62,993 nt of DNA from Helicobacter cetorum (GTDB taxonomy: Bacteria; Campylobacterota; Campylobacteria; Campylobacterales; DZAY01), in the NCBI GenBank assembly GCA_022729735.1, contig DZAY01000012.1, positions 1 to 62,993 of the forward strand, read 5' to 3'. Positions 18,001 through 26,943 of this stretch are shown here, one piece after another; position 1 is the first letter of the stretch, and each line of letters begins with the position of its first letter. A program made the position numbers and the translations under genes. Below the pieces are notes generated by a model that made no database searches, was not told the DNA's origin, and was given only the letters and a program-made list of their open reading frames with translations.

Positions 18001-19464
18001 CTTATATTTGATTTAAAACAGGTCAATCCAAAAGCAAAAGTTACAGTCAAACTTGTTTCAACAGCAGGAGTTGGCACAATTGCAGCTGGAGTTGCAAAAG
18101 CATATGCCGATAAAATAATAATTTCAGGTAGTGATGGTGGAACAGGAGCCGCTCCACTTAGCTCAATAAAATTTGCTGGTAATCCTTGGGAGTTAGGACT
18201 TTCAGAAGCTCATAATGCACTGAAAGTAAATCATTTAAGAGAGTCTGTTCATCTCCAAACTGATGGTGGATTAAAAACAGGACTTGATGTAATAAAAGCA
18301 ACACTTTTAGGAGCAGAGAGTTATGGCTTTGGAACAGCTGTATTAGCAGTTTTGGGTTGCAAAATGCTTAGAGTTTGTCACTTAAATAGATGTACAGTTG
18401 GTGTTGCAACACAAGATGAGAGATTGAGAGACCATTTTGTTGGAACAGTTGAGAGATTAATCAATTACTTTACACTTGTAGCACAAGAGGTTAGGACAAT
18501 ATTAGCAAAAATGGGTTATAAATCGTTAGGTGAAATTGTTGGTAGAAGTGAATTACTAAAAGTTATAGATGATGAGTTTGCTAAAAAGTTTGATTTTAGC
18601 TCTATTCTTAGAAAACTTGATGGTGTTAATATTTGCCAAAAAGAGTCAAATGAACCATTTGATAAAAATCAATATGAAAAAGAGATACTAAAACAGATAT
18701 ATTATGTGATTGAAAACCCAGAAAATAGTGTGGTTTTAGATAAGACAATTACTAACTTAAATAGAAGTTTTGGAGCAAGAATTAGTGGAGAAATTGCAAG
18801 ATTTTATGGCAATAAAGGGCTTAAAAACGACACAATAAAAATAAATCTAAGAGGCACAGCTGGTCAATCATTTGGAGCATTTTTAATAAATGGAGTCTCT
18901 TTATATTTAAGAGGTGTTGCAAATGATTATGTAGGTAAAGGCATGAATGGTGGCAAAATTGTAATAACTCCAAAAAATCAAGGTGAAAAGTTTAGTAGTG
19001 CAGGAAATACTTGTCTATATGGGGCAACTGGAGGAAAACTATTTGTAACAGGAAGTGTTGGTGAGCGATTTGCAGTTAGAAATTCTGGAGCTTTAGCAGT
19101 TGTTGAAGGAACTGGTGACCATGCTTGTGAGTATATGACTGGTGGAGTTGTTGTAATACTTGGAAAAACAGGTGTAAATTTCGGAGCTGGAATGACAGGA
19201 GGAGTTGCATTTGTTTATGATGTAGATAGAATTTTTATGGATAAAATTAATCAAGAGTTAATAGAAGCAAGTCGAATTGATACAGATTTAGCAGATGAAG
19301 AGCGACACTATCTTAAAAAACTTTTGAAACAGTATCTAAATGAGACAAAAAGTCAAAAAGCAAACTATATTTTAGAAAACTTTAGAGATGAGGTAAGAAA
19401 TTTTTGGATTATTAAGCCAAAAAATATGAAAAAAGTTCCTCTAAATCCAAATGAGGGAGATTAA
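15037..19464 (+). CDS. gltB: Glutamate synthase large subunit
   Basis: Catalytic subunit of the GOGAT that makes two glutamates from glutamine and 2-oxoglutarate. The 1475 residues carry an N-terminal class II amidotransferase domain; after removal of a ten-residue propeptide, C11 in DNCGFG would be the nucleophile. A central domain and an FMN barrel follow (GEGGEDPKRYGTIK near 905, GSDGGTGAAPLSS near 1035). The 3Fe-4S cysteines are in CKMLRVCHLNRC near 1108, and a C-terminal beta-helix of G-x-x-G repeats ends the protein. First gene of a long operon; AAAAGG lies before the ATG. Confidence 0.96.
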   Translation: MDLLTSYRDNCGFGLVASIKNIPSHKNLEDAITALERMMHRGAIAADGKSGDGSGLLLSMPHKFMKKVAQEHNVVLPDIYGVAMLFMSDFEKEFEVFSEICDKNDLRVLFFREVPINIEALGELALKTLPKIIQIFVAPNSLMATKKFDSNLYLTRKEIVNSLKESNEFYICSFSSKVISYKGLVMPTHIKEFYEDLDNESFEISFALFHQRFSTNTLPKWKLAQPFRTIAHNGEINSVTANRYNVQVKSEVLKSEIFSSDEISRILPILDKDVSDSASLDNFFEFLTINGIDFFKAARFLIPAPWQNAPYMDAKLRAFYEYGSTCFEAWDGPAAVSLTDGRYIGCVLDRNGLRPAKYIITKDDRLLIASEYGVLDIDEDNVLERGRLQSGEMIGLDLKFGKILKNEDINDYLKNSNPYATWLNQNMVYLQEHFDTIFEDFSDYTLENLESKQRYFNITNEVIDQVIKPMAQEGKEAVGSMGDDTPIVAFSNSLNRNFSDFFRQKFAQVTNPPIDPYREKVVMSLNAGFGEIHNIIDENPNHSLRLKSVSPILMKENFDVILSYGDPKKARFKECYRYKIFSTAYKSNLKGSLEDLIYEIVESVKNSGVRIIILDDRAISSELKTIPMVMAIGRLNYALLDAKIRHLVSIIAVSGEAVDAHSNAVMIGYGASAIYPYMLYSTVYNMIKKDNLSSYEIKTRLKNVRNALNLGLLKVMSKMGISTLASYRSSALFDVIGLSKELCNECFRDSISLLNGLDYRDIEIINDKKHKKAYENIIKAIFPLEIGGFYKFLSNGEYHDFAPDVIFSIHKSSISGKENDYLEFSNRINLRDKKMIRDFFEISSDKKAIDISEVEGVEAIFKRFASAAMSLGSISPEAHEAIAEAMNKIGGQSNSGEGGEDPKRYGTIKNSKIKQVASGRFGVTPEYLVNAEEIQIKLAQGAKPGEGGQLPGHKVTPLIASLRYTVPGVTLISPPPHHDIYSIEDLAQLIFDLKQVNPKAKVTVKLVSTAGVGTIAAGVAKAYADKIIISGSDGGTGAAPLSSIKFAGNPWELGLSEAHNALKVNHLRESVHLQTDGGLKTGLDVIKATLLGAESYGFGTAVLAVLGCKMLRVCHLNRCTVGVATQDERLRDHFVGTVERLINYFTLVAQEVRTILAKMGYKSLGEIVGRSELLKVIDDEFAKKFDFSSILRKLDGVNICQKESNEPFDKNQYEKEILKQIYYVIENPENSVVLDKTITNLNRSFGARISGEIARFYGNKGLKNDTIKINLRGTAGQSFGAFLINGVSLYLRGVANDYVGKGMNGGKIVITPKNQGEKFSSAGNTCLYGATGGKLFVTGSVGERFAVRNSGALAVVEGTGDHACEYMTGGVVVILGKTGVNFGAGMTGGVAFVYDVDRIFMDKINQELIEASRIDTDLADEERHYLKKLLKQYLNETKSQKANYILENFRDEVRNFWIIKPKNMKKVPLNPNEGD

Positions 19465-19465
19465 G

Positions 19466-20845
19466 ATGCAAAATTTTTTAAATTATGAACGAATAGATGC
19501 AAAAAAAAGAAATGTAATACAGAGGTTAAAAGATTTTGGTGAAATTTATGAGCTTTACACAAAAGATGAAGCAATTCCACAATCTGATAGATGTGTGCAG
19601 TGTGGTGACCCATATTGTATGAATAAATGTCCATTGCATAATTTTATTCCACAATGGTTAAAGAGTGTAAGTGAAAAAGATTTTGAGTTAGCTTTTAAAA
19701 TTTCAAATGAGACTTCACCTTTTCCAGAAATTTTAGGTAGAGTTTGTCCTCAAGATAGATTGTGTGAAGGGGATTGCACATTAAATGATGGATATGGTGC
19801 AATTAGTATTGGAGCAATTGAGACATTTATTAGTGAAAGTGGATTTAAAAAAGATTTAAAAATAGAGTTTCCCCCACTTAATAGTGGTCGAAAAGTTGCA
19901 ATTATTGGCTCTGGTCCTGCATCTCTTTCTTGTGCAACATTTCTGCTTAGAGCTGGAGTAGAAGTTGAAATGTTTGAGCGAGATGATAGAGCTGGCGGGC
20001 TTTTAACTTATGGAATTCCTGGATTTAAGCTTGATAAAAGTGTAGTTGAGCGAAGAGTTGCACTGCTTCAAAAAGCTGGATTAAAACTACATTTAAATAG
20101 AGAAATACAAAAAGATGATTTTAATATTTTGCTAAACTCTTATGATGCACTATTTATTGGAATTGGTGCTACAAAAGGTAACAAAGCAAATATAGCTAAT
20201 GAAGATAGTGAAGGTGTCTATTTAGCTATGGAATTTTTAAAGGCTATTCAGAAAAAAGAGTTTAATAAACAGCCAGAATTGGCAATTGATGTCAAAGGAA
20301 AAGATGTTATTGTAATTGGTGGTGGTGATACTGCTATGGATTGTGTTAGAACTGCTCTAAGAGAAGGAGCTGATAGTGTTAAATGTCTATATAGAAGAGA
20401 TGCTTACAATATGCCAGGAAGTAGAAAAGAGTATAAAAATGCAATCGAAGAAGGGGCAGAATTTATTTTTAATGTAGCTCCTAAAGCTATTATCAAAAAT
20501 GAGCAAAATAGAGCTATTGCTATTGAAATACAAAAAACTACACTTGGTGCAAAAGATAGCAAAGGAAAACAGAAATTAGAAATAGTTAAAGATAGCGAAA
20601 CACAAATAAGTGCAGATATTATAATACTTGCTCTTGGTTTTTCAAATATAACTCCAGAGTTTTTGGCAGAAAATGGAATAGAGTGCAATAAATATGGAGC
20701 AATTGTAGTTAATTCAAATTATGAAACCTCAAAATTAGGTGTTTATGCTGGTGGTGATTGTTATAGAGGTGCTGATTTGGTCGTAACTGCTGTATATGAT
20801 GGAAGAGAGTCTGCAAAAGCAATTATTAAAAAACTTTTAGGTTAG
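19466..20845 (+). CDS. gltD: Glutamate synthase small subunit
   Basis: Electron-input subunit that passes NAD(P)H electrons to GltB. It has an N-terminal 4Fe-4S region (CVQCGDPYCMNKCP near residue 37 and CPQDRLCEGDC near 89). An FAD-binding Rossmann motif (IIGSGPASLSCATF near 148) and an NAD(P) motif (VIVIGGGDTAMDC near 283) follow. The ATG at 19466 (MQNFLNYERID) follows GAGGGA and lies one base after the gltB stop, so coupling is certain. 459 residues, normal. Confidence 0.95.
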   Translation: MQNFLNYERIDAKKRNVIQRLKDFGEIYELYTKDEAIPQSDRCVQCGDPYCMNKCPLHNFIPQWLKSVSEKDFELAFKISNETSPFPEILGRVCPQDRLCEGDCTLNDGYGAISIGAIETFISESGFKKDLKIEFPPLNSGRKVAIIGSGPASLSCATFLLRAGVEVEMFERDDRAGGLLTYGIPGFKLDKSVVERRVALLQKAGLKLHLNREIQKDDFNILLNSYDALFIGIGATKGNKANIANEDSEGVYLAMEFLKAIQKKEFNKQPELAIDVKGKDVIVIGGGDTAMDCVRTALREGADSVKCLYRRDAYNMPGSRKEYKNAIEEGAEFIFNVAPKAIIKNEQNRAIAIEIQKTTLGAKDSKGKQKLEIVKDSETQISADIIILALGFSNITPEFLAENGIECNKYGAIVVNSNYETSKLGVYAGGDCYRGADLVVTAVYDGRESAKAIIKKLLG

Positions 20846-20848
20846 ACT

Positions 20849-21571
20849 TTGGATATATTTATAAATAGAGCAATAGAAGCAAATAGGGAAATTTACAATT
20901 TAATTAATAATGGTTTAGAAAATTTTCATTATATTTATCATAATATAGGATTTGGTGGAGATAGAAGCTCTAAAATTGATTTAGTTGCTGAAGAGATTTT
21001 TGTAAAATATTTAAGTGAATTTGGCAAAATATTTTCAGAAGAGAGTGGAATTATTGGTGATGGAGAAGCAACTATTATTTTAGACCCTATTGATGGAAGT
21101 GATAATATATTATCAAATGTTCCATATTATGGAAGTTCGATTGCTTTGGAGATAAATCAAAAAATAGTAGTTGGAATTATTTGTAATTTTGCAACAGGTG
21201 AAATATTTATAAAAGATAGTAATTCTTTTAGATATGCAAATTTAAATAGTCTAAATTTTCAAATAGTTTTGCCAAATAACTATTCGCGAGTTGGAATTTT
21301 TGAGAGAGCATATAAAGCTCCAAATGCAGTTAAAGCTCTCTATGATGGAGGGATAAAATATCGCTCACTTGGTGCATTAGCACTCTCATTAGCAAATAGC
21401 TTTAGTGTTGAATTTGTGCTGTTTGTTGGTGAAATTAGAAGTTTTGATGTAGAAGCAGGACTTTTTATGTGTGAAGAGTTAAATGTTTTAAAAGATGAAA
21501 AATTTATTCTCATCTCAAAATCACAAGATAGTTTTAATAAAGTTTATCAACTGATTAAAGGCAAAATATGA
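20849..21571 (+). CDS. Inositol monophosphatase family phosphatase (SuhB/CysQ-like)
   Basis: A 240-residue Mg-dependent phosphatase of the inositol monophosphatase fold. FSEESG near residue 62 and LDPIDGSDN near 77 supply metal-binding acids. The second motif is RSFDVEAG near 207 in place of the usual WDxAAG. It starts at TTG three bases after the gltD stop. The same gene sits before accD in Campylobacter. The substrate (inositol phosphate, PAP or another sugar phosphate) cannot be told from sequence. Confidence 0.82.
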   Translation: MDIFINRAIEANREIYNLINNGLENFHYIYHNIGFGGDRSSKIDLVAEEIFVKYLSEFGKIFSEESGIIGDGEATIILDPIDGSDNILSNVPYYGSSIALEINQKIVVGIICNFATGEIFIKDSNSFRYANLNSLNFQIVLPNNYSRVGIFERAYKAPNAVKALYDGGIKYRSLGALALSLANSFSVEFVLFVGEIRSFDVEAGLFMCEELNVLKDEKFILISKSQDSFNKVYQLIKGKI

Positions 21572-22431
21572 GATTTAGCGACCTTTTTAAAAAAGTTAGA
21601 GTTCAGCCAAATAAAAATGAAGCTCCAAGCCATTGGATAAAGTGTAGTGCTTGTCAAGAGTTAATCTTTTATAAAGAGATTGAGCAAAATAGTTATATTT
21701 GTCCCAAATGTAATTTTCATATGCGAATTGGAGCAAAAGAGCGAATAGAGTTGATTGCTGATAGTGGCACATTTATAGAGTATGATACAAATTTAATGCC
21801 AACTGACCCGATACACTTTGTAGATAAAAAGAGTTATCAAAAGCGAATTGATGAAGGCAAAGAAAAAAGTGGCAGAGCTTCTTCTGTAATTTCTGGTGAA
21901 TGCACTATTTTTGGTGAAAGAGTTCAACTTGTAGTCTTTGATTTTAGCTTTATGGGTGGAAGTCTTGGTTCAGTTGAAGGTGAAAAAATTGTAAGAGCTA
22001 TAAATAGAGCCATTGCAAATAGAGATGGATTTATAATTATTAGTGCAAGTGGTGGGGCAAGAATGCAGGAAAGCACATTTTCGCTTATGCAAATGGCAAA
22101 AACAAGTGCAGCACTTACTAAATTAGAAGATGAAAAATTACCTTTTATTTCAGTTTTAACAGACCCAACAATGGGAGGAGTTAGTGCTTCTTTTGCTATG
22201 CTTGGAGATATTATTATTGCAGAACCAGGGGCTTTAATTGGCTTTGCAGGACAAAGAGTCATTAAGCAGACTATTGGAGCAGAACTTCCAGATGGTTTTC
22301 AAAAAGCTGAATTTTTATTAGAGCATGGTTTAATTGATATGATTGTTGAACGAAGTTCTATGAAAAAGAGTTTGTCTGATTTAGTTAGATTGCTCCATTC
22401 TGAAAATAAGTTTAATAAAGTTTTATACTAA
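21568..22431 (+). CDS. accD: Acetyl-CoA carboxylase carboxyltransferase subunit beta
   Basis: Carboxyltransferase beta subunit for malonyl-CoA, the first step of fatty acid synthesis. It has an N-terminal zinc ribbon (CSACQ ... CPKC, residues 27-50) and a crotonase-fold core with SGGARMQES near 169 and TDPTMGGVSASFA near 205. 287 residues, normal. The ATGA overlap with the upstream gene shows translational coupling. The partner accA is outside the window. Confidence 0.95.
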   Translation: MRFSDLFKKVRVQPNKNEAPSHWIKCSACQELIFYKEIEQNSYICPKCNFHMRIGAKERIELIADSGTFIEYDTNLMPTDPIHFVDKKSYQKRIDEGKEKSGRASSVISGECTIFGERVQLVVFDFSFMGGSLGSVEGEKIVRAINRAIANRDGFIIISASGGARMQESTFSLMQMAKTSAALTKLEDEKLPFISVLTDPTMGGVSASFAMLGDIIIAEPGALIGFAGQRVIKQTIGAELPDGFQKAEFLLEHGLIDMIVERSSMKKSLSDLVRLLHSENKFNKVLY

Positions 22432-22435
22432 ATTT

Positions 22436-22897
22436 ATGAAAATAAAAATATTTAGCATAGAGAAGAAAAAGAGGGATTTATATGATGATATATTTTTTGA
22501 AATTTCTAAAATGTCTAAACAGTTTGCTTCATTAGACTCTATACAAATATTTAATAACTCAATAGCAAATGCCCAAAGACTTTCACCAAAAGAAGCAAAA
22601 AAGGCATATTTAGAGAGTTATAAAAATGAGTTAAGCTCTGTATATAATGTTGCATTAGATGAAAAAGGTATTAGTGTTGATAGTTTTGAATTTAGTGAAA
22701 TTTTAAAAGATAGGTCTGAAGTTCATTTTTTTATTGGTGGTGCATTTGGATTTTGTTCTGAATTTTTGGGCAGATGTGATAGAGTTATTAGTCTTAGTAG
22801 ATTAACTTTTAGCCATAAAATTGCAAGAATAGTTTTAGCAGAGCAAGTTTATAGAGGATTATCAATAATTAATAATCATCCATATCATAAAGATTAA
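22436..22897 (+). CDS. rlmH: 23S rRNA (pseudouridine1915-N3)-methyltransferase
   Basis: SPOUT methyltransferase of 153 residues that methylates pseudouridine 1915 in helix 69 of 23S rRNA. The SAM-binding knot motifs are visible: FFIGGAFGF near residue 99 and SLSRLTFSHKIAR near 120, ending in YRGLSIINNHPYHK. The order accD-rlmH-dksA-like is conserved in Campylobacter. ATG four bases after accD. Confidence 0.92.
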   Translation: MKIKIFSIEKKKRDLYDDIFFEISKMSKQFASLDSIQIFNNSIANAQRLSPKEAKKAYLESYKNELSSVYNVALDEKGISVDSFEFSEILKDRSEVHFFIGGAFGFCSEFLGRCDRVISLSRLTFSHKIARIVLAEQVYRGLSIINNHPYHKD

Positions 22898-22913
22898 AAA
22901 AGGGAGTCAAATT

Positions 22914-23273
22914 TTGAGAAATTATGATACAAGTTATTTTAAAGATATGTTGTTGGAAAGAAAAAAAAGAGTTGAAAAAAATTTAGCAGATTGCATGAAA
23001 GAGATGGATGAGTTAAATGAGTTGGAGATAAATGATGAGGTTGATTATGCTTCAATTAGTGCAGATAGCCAAATAGAAAGTAGTATGTTTAAACAACAAA
23101 AACGGGAGTTTAATGAGATAAACATAGCTTTGAAAAAGATTGAAGATGGTAGTTATGGTATTTGTGAAATGTGTGAAGAGAGCATTTCAATTCAACGATT
23201 AAAAGTAAAACCTCATGCTAAATATTGTATTATATGTAGAGAGATACATGAAAAAACTCCACAAAAAGGTTAA
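22914..23273 (+). CDS. dksA: DksA/TraR-family zinc-finger protein
   Basis: A 119-residue transcription factor-like protein. The N-terminal coiled coil is followed by a C4 zinc finger (CEMCEES ... CIIC, residues 80-104). The coiled-coil tip has NDEVDYASISAD; the D..A.. pattern needed for action in the RNA polymerase channel is partly kept. TTG start with a strong AGGGAG seven bases upstream. It is shorter than E. coli DksA (151) and matches the Campylobacter DksA-like protein in both position and size. Confidence 0.85.
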   Translation: MRNYDTSYFKDMLLERKKRVEKNLADCMKEMDELNELEINDEVDYASISADSQIESSMFKQQKREFNEINIALKKIEDGSYGICEMCEESISIQRLKVKPHAKYCIICREIHEKTPQKG

Positions 23274-23275
23274 AT

Positions 23276-24280
23276 ATGGGACTTAAAAAATATATATTAG
23301 CATCTGCAGTTTTCATAATTTTAGTTACAATCTATATTGAGTTTGTGCTAAATATTGGGAATTACACAATGTTTTTATTAGGAATTCCAATCAATTTTCC
23401 AATCTCAATTTGGATAGGCTCACTCTTATCTTTTCTATTTATAGCTTCGCTAATCCATATGATATTTTACTCTTTGAGTGCATATTTTAGAGAAAAAAAG
23501 AGTGAGACAGATTTCAAAAATTTTTTAAAACTGCTTAAATCTTCTATTTTAAAAGAGTCTTCAAATATAATATTTAAAACAGATAGATTTAAAAATTTAG
23601 CAACTCTATTTAGTAATGCTGATTTAACTCTAAAAAATAGTAATTTTCAAACAGGTTTTGTAGAAATTGATGATGCTATTTCAAAGCAGTCTCATTTAGA
23701 AAATGGGGAGTTTATAAAAGATTTAAAAGTTCAAAAAGATAGCTATTTTGCTATTAAAAATCTTGAAAATGCGATAGAATTGGACTCTAAAAAAGGTTTA
23801 GATATTATAAAAAATTATCAAAATTATCAATTTGAAACAGTTAAAAAAGCATATTTAAAACTTTTAAAAGATGGTCATGAGAAAGATTTAAAAAAGAGTT
23901 TAGATGTTTTAAGCTTAGATAAAGAGATGCTATTTGAAAGTTTAAATAGATTAAATCAACTATCAATTGATAAAAAACAGATAATAAATTTGATTAAATC
24001 TGTAAAAAGTTTGACAGTTTTGGAGCTTTTGGAAATTTCAAAAATATTAAAATCTACTCTTCAACCAGATATAATTTTAGAAATTTTTGAAGAGTTATCT
24101 AAAAATATTGATGATAATGATACATATGAGTTTAGTTATGTGGCACTTTTGCTTGATTATGGAATGGTTGATAGAGCAAAAGAGATAATTTTTAATGATG
24201 AAGTAAGATATATGAAATTTAAAGCTTATTTAGAGTTAAAAGAGTTAAATAAAAAATATCCACTATCTATATTTTTATAG
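23276..24280 (+). CDS. Conserved membrane protein of unknown function
   Basis: A 334-residue protein with two N-terminal membrane segments (about residues 7-27 and 42-68). A long, helix-rich, lysine- and leucine-rich cytosolic part follows, without recognisable catalytic motifs. Its place directly after the dksA-like gene matches a conserved hypothetical in Campylobacter (family synteny). The ATG is two bases after the previous stop, with AAAGG upstream. No function can be assigned. Confidence 0.7.
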   Translation: MGLKKYILASAVFIILVTIYIEFVLNIGNYTMFLLGIPINFPISIWIGSLLSFLFIASLIHMIFYSLSAYFREKKSETDFKNFLKLLKSSILKESSNIIFKTDRFKNLATLFSNADLTLKNSNFQTGFVEIDDAISKQSHLENGEFIKDLKVQKDSYFAIKNLENAIELDSKKGLDIIKNYQNYQFETVKKAYLKLLKDGHEKDLKKSLDVLSLDKEMLFESLNRLNQLSIDKKQIINLIKSVKSLTVLELLEISKILKSTLQPDIILEIFEELSKNIDDNDTYEFSYVALLLDYGMVDRAKEIIFNDEVRYMKFKAYLELKELNKKYPLSIFL

Positions 24281-24289
24281 GATTTCATT

Positions 24290-25243
24290 GTGCTTGATTT
24301 CTCAAAAAAAATACTTGTATTAGCTCCACTTGCTGGATATACAGATTTACCATTTAGAAGTGTAGTCAAAAAATTTGGAGCTGATTTGACAGTTAGTGAA
24401 ATGATAAGCTCCAATGCACTTCTTTATAACTCTAAAAAAACTCTTAAGATGGTAGAAAAATCTCCAAATGAGACTCCATATTCTGTGCAAATTGCTGGTA
24501 ATTCAATAAATATTATAAAAGAAGCTACAATTTTGCTAAACCAATTTAATTTTATAGATATAATCGATTTAAATTCAGGTTGCCCAGCTCCAAAAGTTGT
24601 AAATCATGGTTCTGGTAGTTCGCTTTTAAAAGATTTAAATCTGCTTTTTGATATTGTAAAAACTATCAAAACTCACACCAGCAAAAAACATGTAAGTGTA
24701 AAAATGAGACTTGGATTTACTCACAAAAATCATATAGATATTGCAAAAACTATTGAAGATGCTGGAGCTGATTTTATAGCAGTTCATGGTAGGACACGAG
24801 CTGATGGTTATAAAAAAGAGCGAATTGATTATGACTCTATTGCAGAGATAAAAGAAGCTGTTTCAATTCCCATAATTGCAAATGGCGAGATAGATAGTTA
24901 TGAGAAAGCAAACTTTGTATTTAATCATACAAAAGCTGATGGAATAATGATAGGAAGAGGAGCAATTGGCTCACCATGGATATTTCATCAAATTAAAAAT
25001 AGAGAAGAAGTTGCTAATAAAAATATAAAAAAAGATATAATAGTTGAACATTTTGATAAAATGTATGAGTTTTATGGTGAGTATGGAATTACACTATTTC
25101 GCAAACATTTACACTCATATTCAAAAGGTTATTCAGAAGCTTCAAAATTTAGAGAGTTTGTAAATAGATGTGAAGATGGAGAAGTTTTGAGAGCTGAAAT
25201 TATAAATTTTTTTGAAAATTCAGAGTATAAAATAAAAGATTAA
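24290..25243 (+). CDS. dus: tRNA-dihydrouridine synthase
   Basis: FMN enzyme that reduces uridines in the tRNA D loop. VLAPLAGYTDLPFR at the N-terminus binds FMN. The catalytic cysteine is in DLNSGCPAPKVV near residue 102 (more often N-x-x-x-GCP). VHGRTRADGYK near 167 and MIGRGAIGSPWIF near 225 are typical of DusB-type proteins. GTG start after AGGA. Which D-loop position it modifies is not deducible here. Confidence 0.92.
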   Translation: MLDFSKKILVLAPLAGYTDLPFRSVVKKFGADLTVSEMISSNALLYNSKKTLKMVEKSPNETPYSVQIAGNSINIIKEATILLNQFNFIDIIDLNSGCPAPKVVNHGSGSSLLKDLNLLFDIVKTIKTHTSKKHVSVKMRLGFTHKNHIDIAKTIEDAGADFIAVHGRTRADGYKKERIDYDSIAEIKEAVSIPIIANGEIDSYEKANFVFNHTKADGIMIGRGAIGSPWIFHQIKNREEVANKNIKKDIIVEHFDKMYEFYGEYGITLFRKHLHSYSKGYSEASKFREFVNRCEDGEVLRAEIINFFENSEYKIKD

Positions 25244-25256
25244 TTGGAGTTTTTAA

Positions 25257-25511
25257 ATGTTTAGATTGTTTATACTATCATTTATATCACTCCACTATTT
25301 AGAAGCGAAAAGTGGAGCGGAAATTACAAAAGAGCTAAATTTAAATCCAAGCTCAAAAGCACAAAAACAGTGGGAGCGAATATTTGTAAATAGCGAAAAA
25401 ATGAAACAGTTTGGAATAGATAGTTTAAATGAAAACGAGAAAGAGAGTTTAAAAGAGTATTTAATAAAACATGCAGCAGATTCAGACCAACCGACAATCC
25501 CTGGTATTTAA
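25257..25511 (+). CDS. Small exported protein of unknown function
   Basis: An 84-residue protein with a short signal peptide (residues 1-18, to EAKS). A charged helical part follows and ends in LIKHAADSDQPTIPGI. The shape (one ... W ... L..YL..HAADS) recalls a small cytochrome c domain from which the haem motif is missing; no CxxCH is present. It is the first gene of an envelope cluster with the next two genes. I do not recognise a named family. Confidence 0.6.
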   Translation: MFRLFILSFISLHYLEAKSGAEITKELNLNPSSKAQKQWERIFVNSEKMKQFGIDSLNENEKESLKEYLIKHAADSDQPTIPGI

Positions 25512-25521
25512 GGAAAATTTA

Positions 25522-26943
25522 ATGATAAAATTTGGTAAATATTCAATTATGTTTTTGCTATTTGGCAATTTGTTTGCTAATGATTTAGAAAATAGATTGT
25601 TAAAGTTAGAAAATAGAGTGAGTGAATTAGAAAAAGAGAATATAAATTTAAGTGAAATAGTAGAAAGTGTCGAGAGTAAAAGTTTAATTGATAAACTCTA
25701 TTTTAGTCCAGAAATTAGAGTTAGAACAGATATTTTTGACTATAAAAATCGCTCTATTAGTGGTGTTGATTGGGTAAGTGAAGAGAGTAAATATTTAGAA
25801 GAAAATTATGAAAAAAATTATGACCCAGCACTAAGTGCAAGATTTAGATTAAATATGCACTACAATATTGCTGATGAAACAAAATTTTTTGGCAGATTTT
25901 CAATTCATAAAAATTCACAAAGCTCTGAACAGGTGTGTATATTACATAGAGGAATTGCAAAAAGTAGCTCTTCAAATGCTACATTTGAGGTTGATAAAGC
26001 CTATATTGACCATAAATTTAAATTAAGTAATCCAATAACTTTATCATTTGGAATACTTCCAACAACTGGTGGAAGTAGCTCAAATTTAGCAGAAAATCGC
26101 CCACGACAATCAATGTTTCCAAGTTTAATATTTGATATGAATACTTATGGTGTTATTCTTACATCTAATTTGAAATTACTTTCAGATGAGTCATTTATTA
26201 GGGCAGTTATTGCAAAAGCTTATACTCAAGATAAAGATACATTTTATTATAAGTGCAATCGAGAAATTATAAAAAATGGTGATATAGTTGGACTATTTTT
26301 TGAAGATAGTATAAAAAGTTTAGGTGATAATACTATTCAAATAGGATTAAATCATATTAATAAATTAAGAGCAACTCCATTTATTGGAACTCCAAGCTTT
26401 GTAGATTTAGATAATCCAGAGAGTTTGGGAAATATTACAAATTATGGACTCTCTTTGGAATTTAGAGAAATTTTAGATAGTGGTTTTACATTTTTTCTAA
26501 ACTCTGGACTATCTGTGCCAAATCCAAATGGGAAAACTCAAAATTATAGAACTAATGCTACAATAAATGAAACTCCACTACTTCAAAAAGGACTTGATTA
26601 TGCTTTTGGAGAAATGCCCTCAAACAATGGTTACTCTATTTGGAGTGGTGCATTATATGAGTTTAAAAGCAGTGGCACAAAGCTTGGTTTTGAATACAAT
26701 ATGGGTAGCAAGTATTGGTTTAGTGCGACTCAAGGAGCTGAAGATGTATTTAATAAATTAGCAAATAGAGGCTCTGTTTATGAAACATATGTTATTCAAC
26801 CAATTTCAAAAAATATATTTATTAAAGGTGGATATTTAGCAATAGATGAAAAATATACTGGTTCAGGTTGGCACTTTGGAGAACCTTATAAAAAGAGTGG
26901 AACTCAAGAAAATATATATCTTATGTTAAATGCGATGTTTTAA
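25522..26943 (+). CDS. DUF3373-like outer-membrane beta-barrel protein
   Basis: A 473-residue exported protein with a signal peptide (to LFAND) and a coiled-coil segment near residues 22-55 (LENRLLKLENRVSELEKEN). A long beta-barrel pattern follows and ends in an aromatic residue (LMLNAMF). This architecture matches the DUF3373 proteins common in Campylobacterota. The ATG at 25522 follows AAGGA; the longer frame from 25471 lies inside the previous gene and lacks a signal peptide. Probably a porin-like protein; substrate unknown. Confidence 0.75.
   Translation: MIKFGKYSIMFLLFGNLFANDLENRLLKLENRVSELEKENINLSEIVESVESKSLIDKLYFSPEIRVRTDIFDYKNRSISGVDWVSEESKYLEENYEKNYDPALSARFRLNMHYNIADETKFFGRFSIHKNSQSSEQVCILHRGIAKSSSSNATFEVDKAYIDHKFKLSNPITLSFGILPTTGGSSSNLAENRPRQSMFPSLIFDMNTYGVILTSNLKLLSDESFIRAVIAKAYTQDKDTFYYKCNREIIKNGDIVGLFFEDSIKSLGDNTIQIGLNHINKLRATPFIGTPSFVDLDNPESLGNITNYGLSLEFREILDSGFTFFLNSGLSVPNPNGKTQNYRTNATINETPLLQKGLDYAFGEMPSNNGYSIWSGALYEFKSSGTKLGFEYNMGSKYWFSATQGAEDVFNKLANRGSVYETYVIQPISKNIFIKGGYLAIDEKYTGSGWHFGEPYKKSGTQENIYLMLNAMF

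Noticed and set aside
21568-22431. Stray zinc-finger regulator (N-terminal Cys4)
   Set aside because: The zinc ribbon is part of AccD, confirmed by the carboxyltransferase motifs after it.
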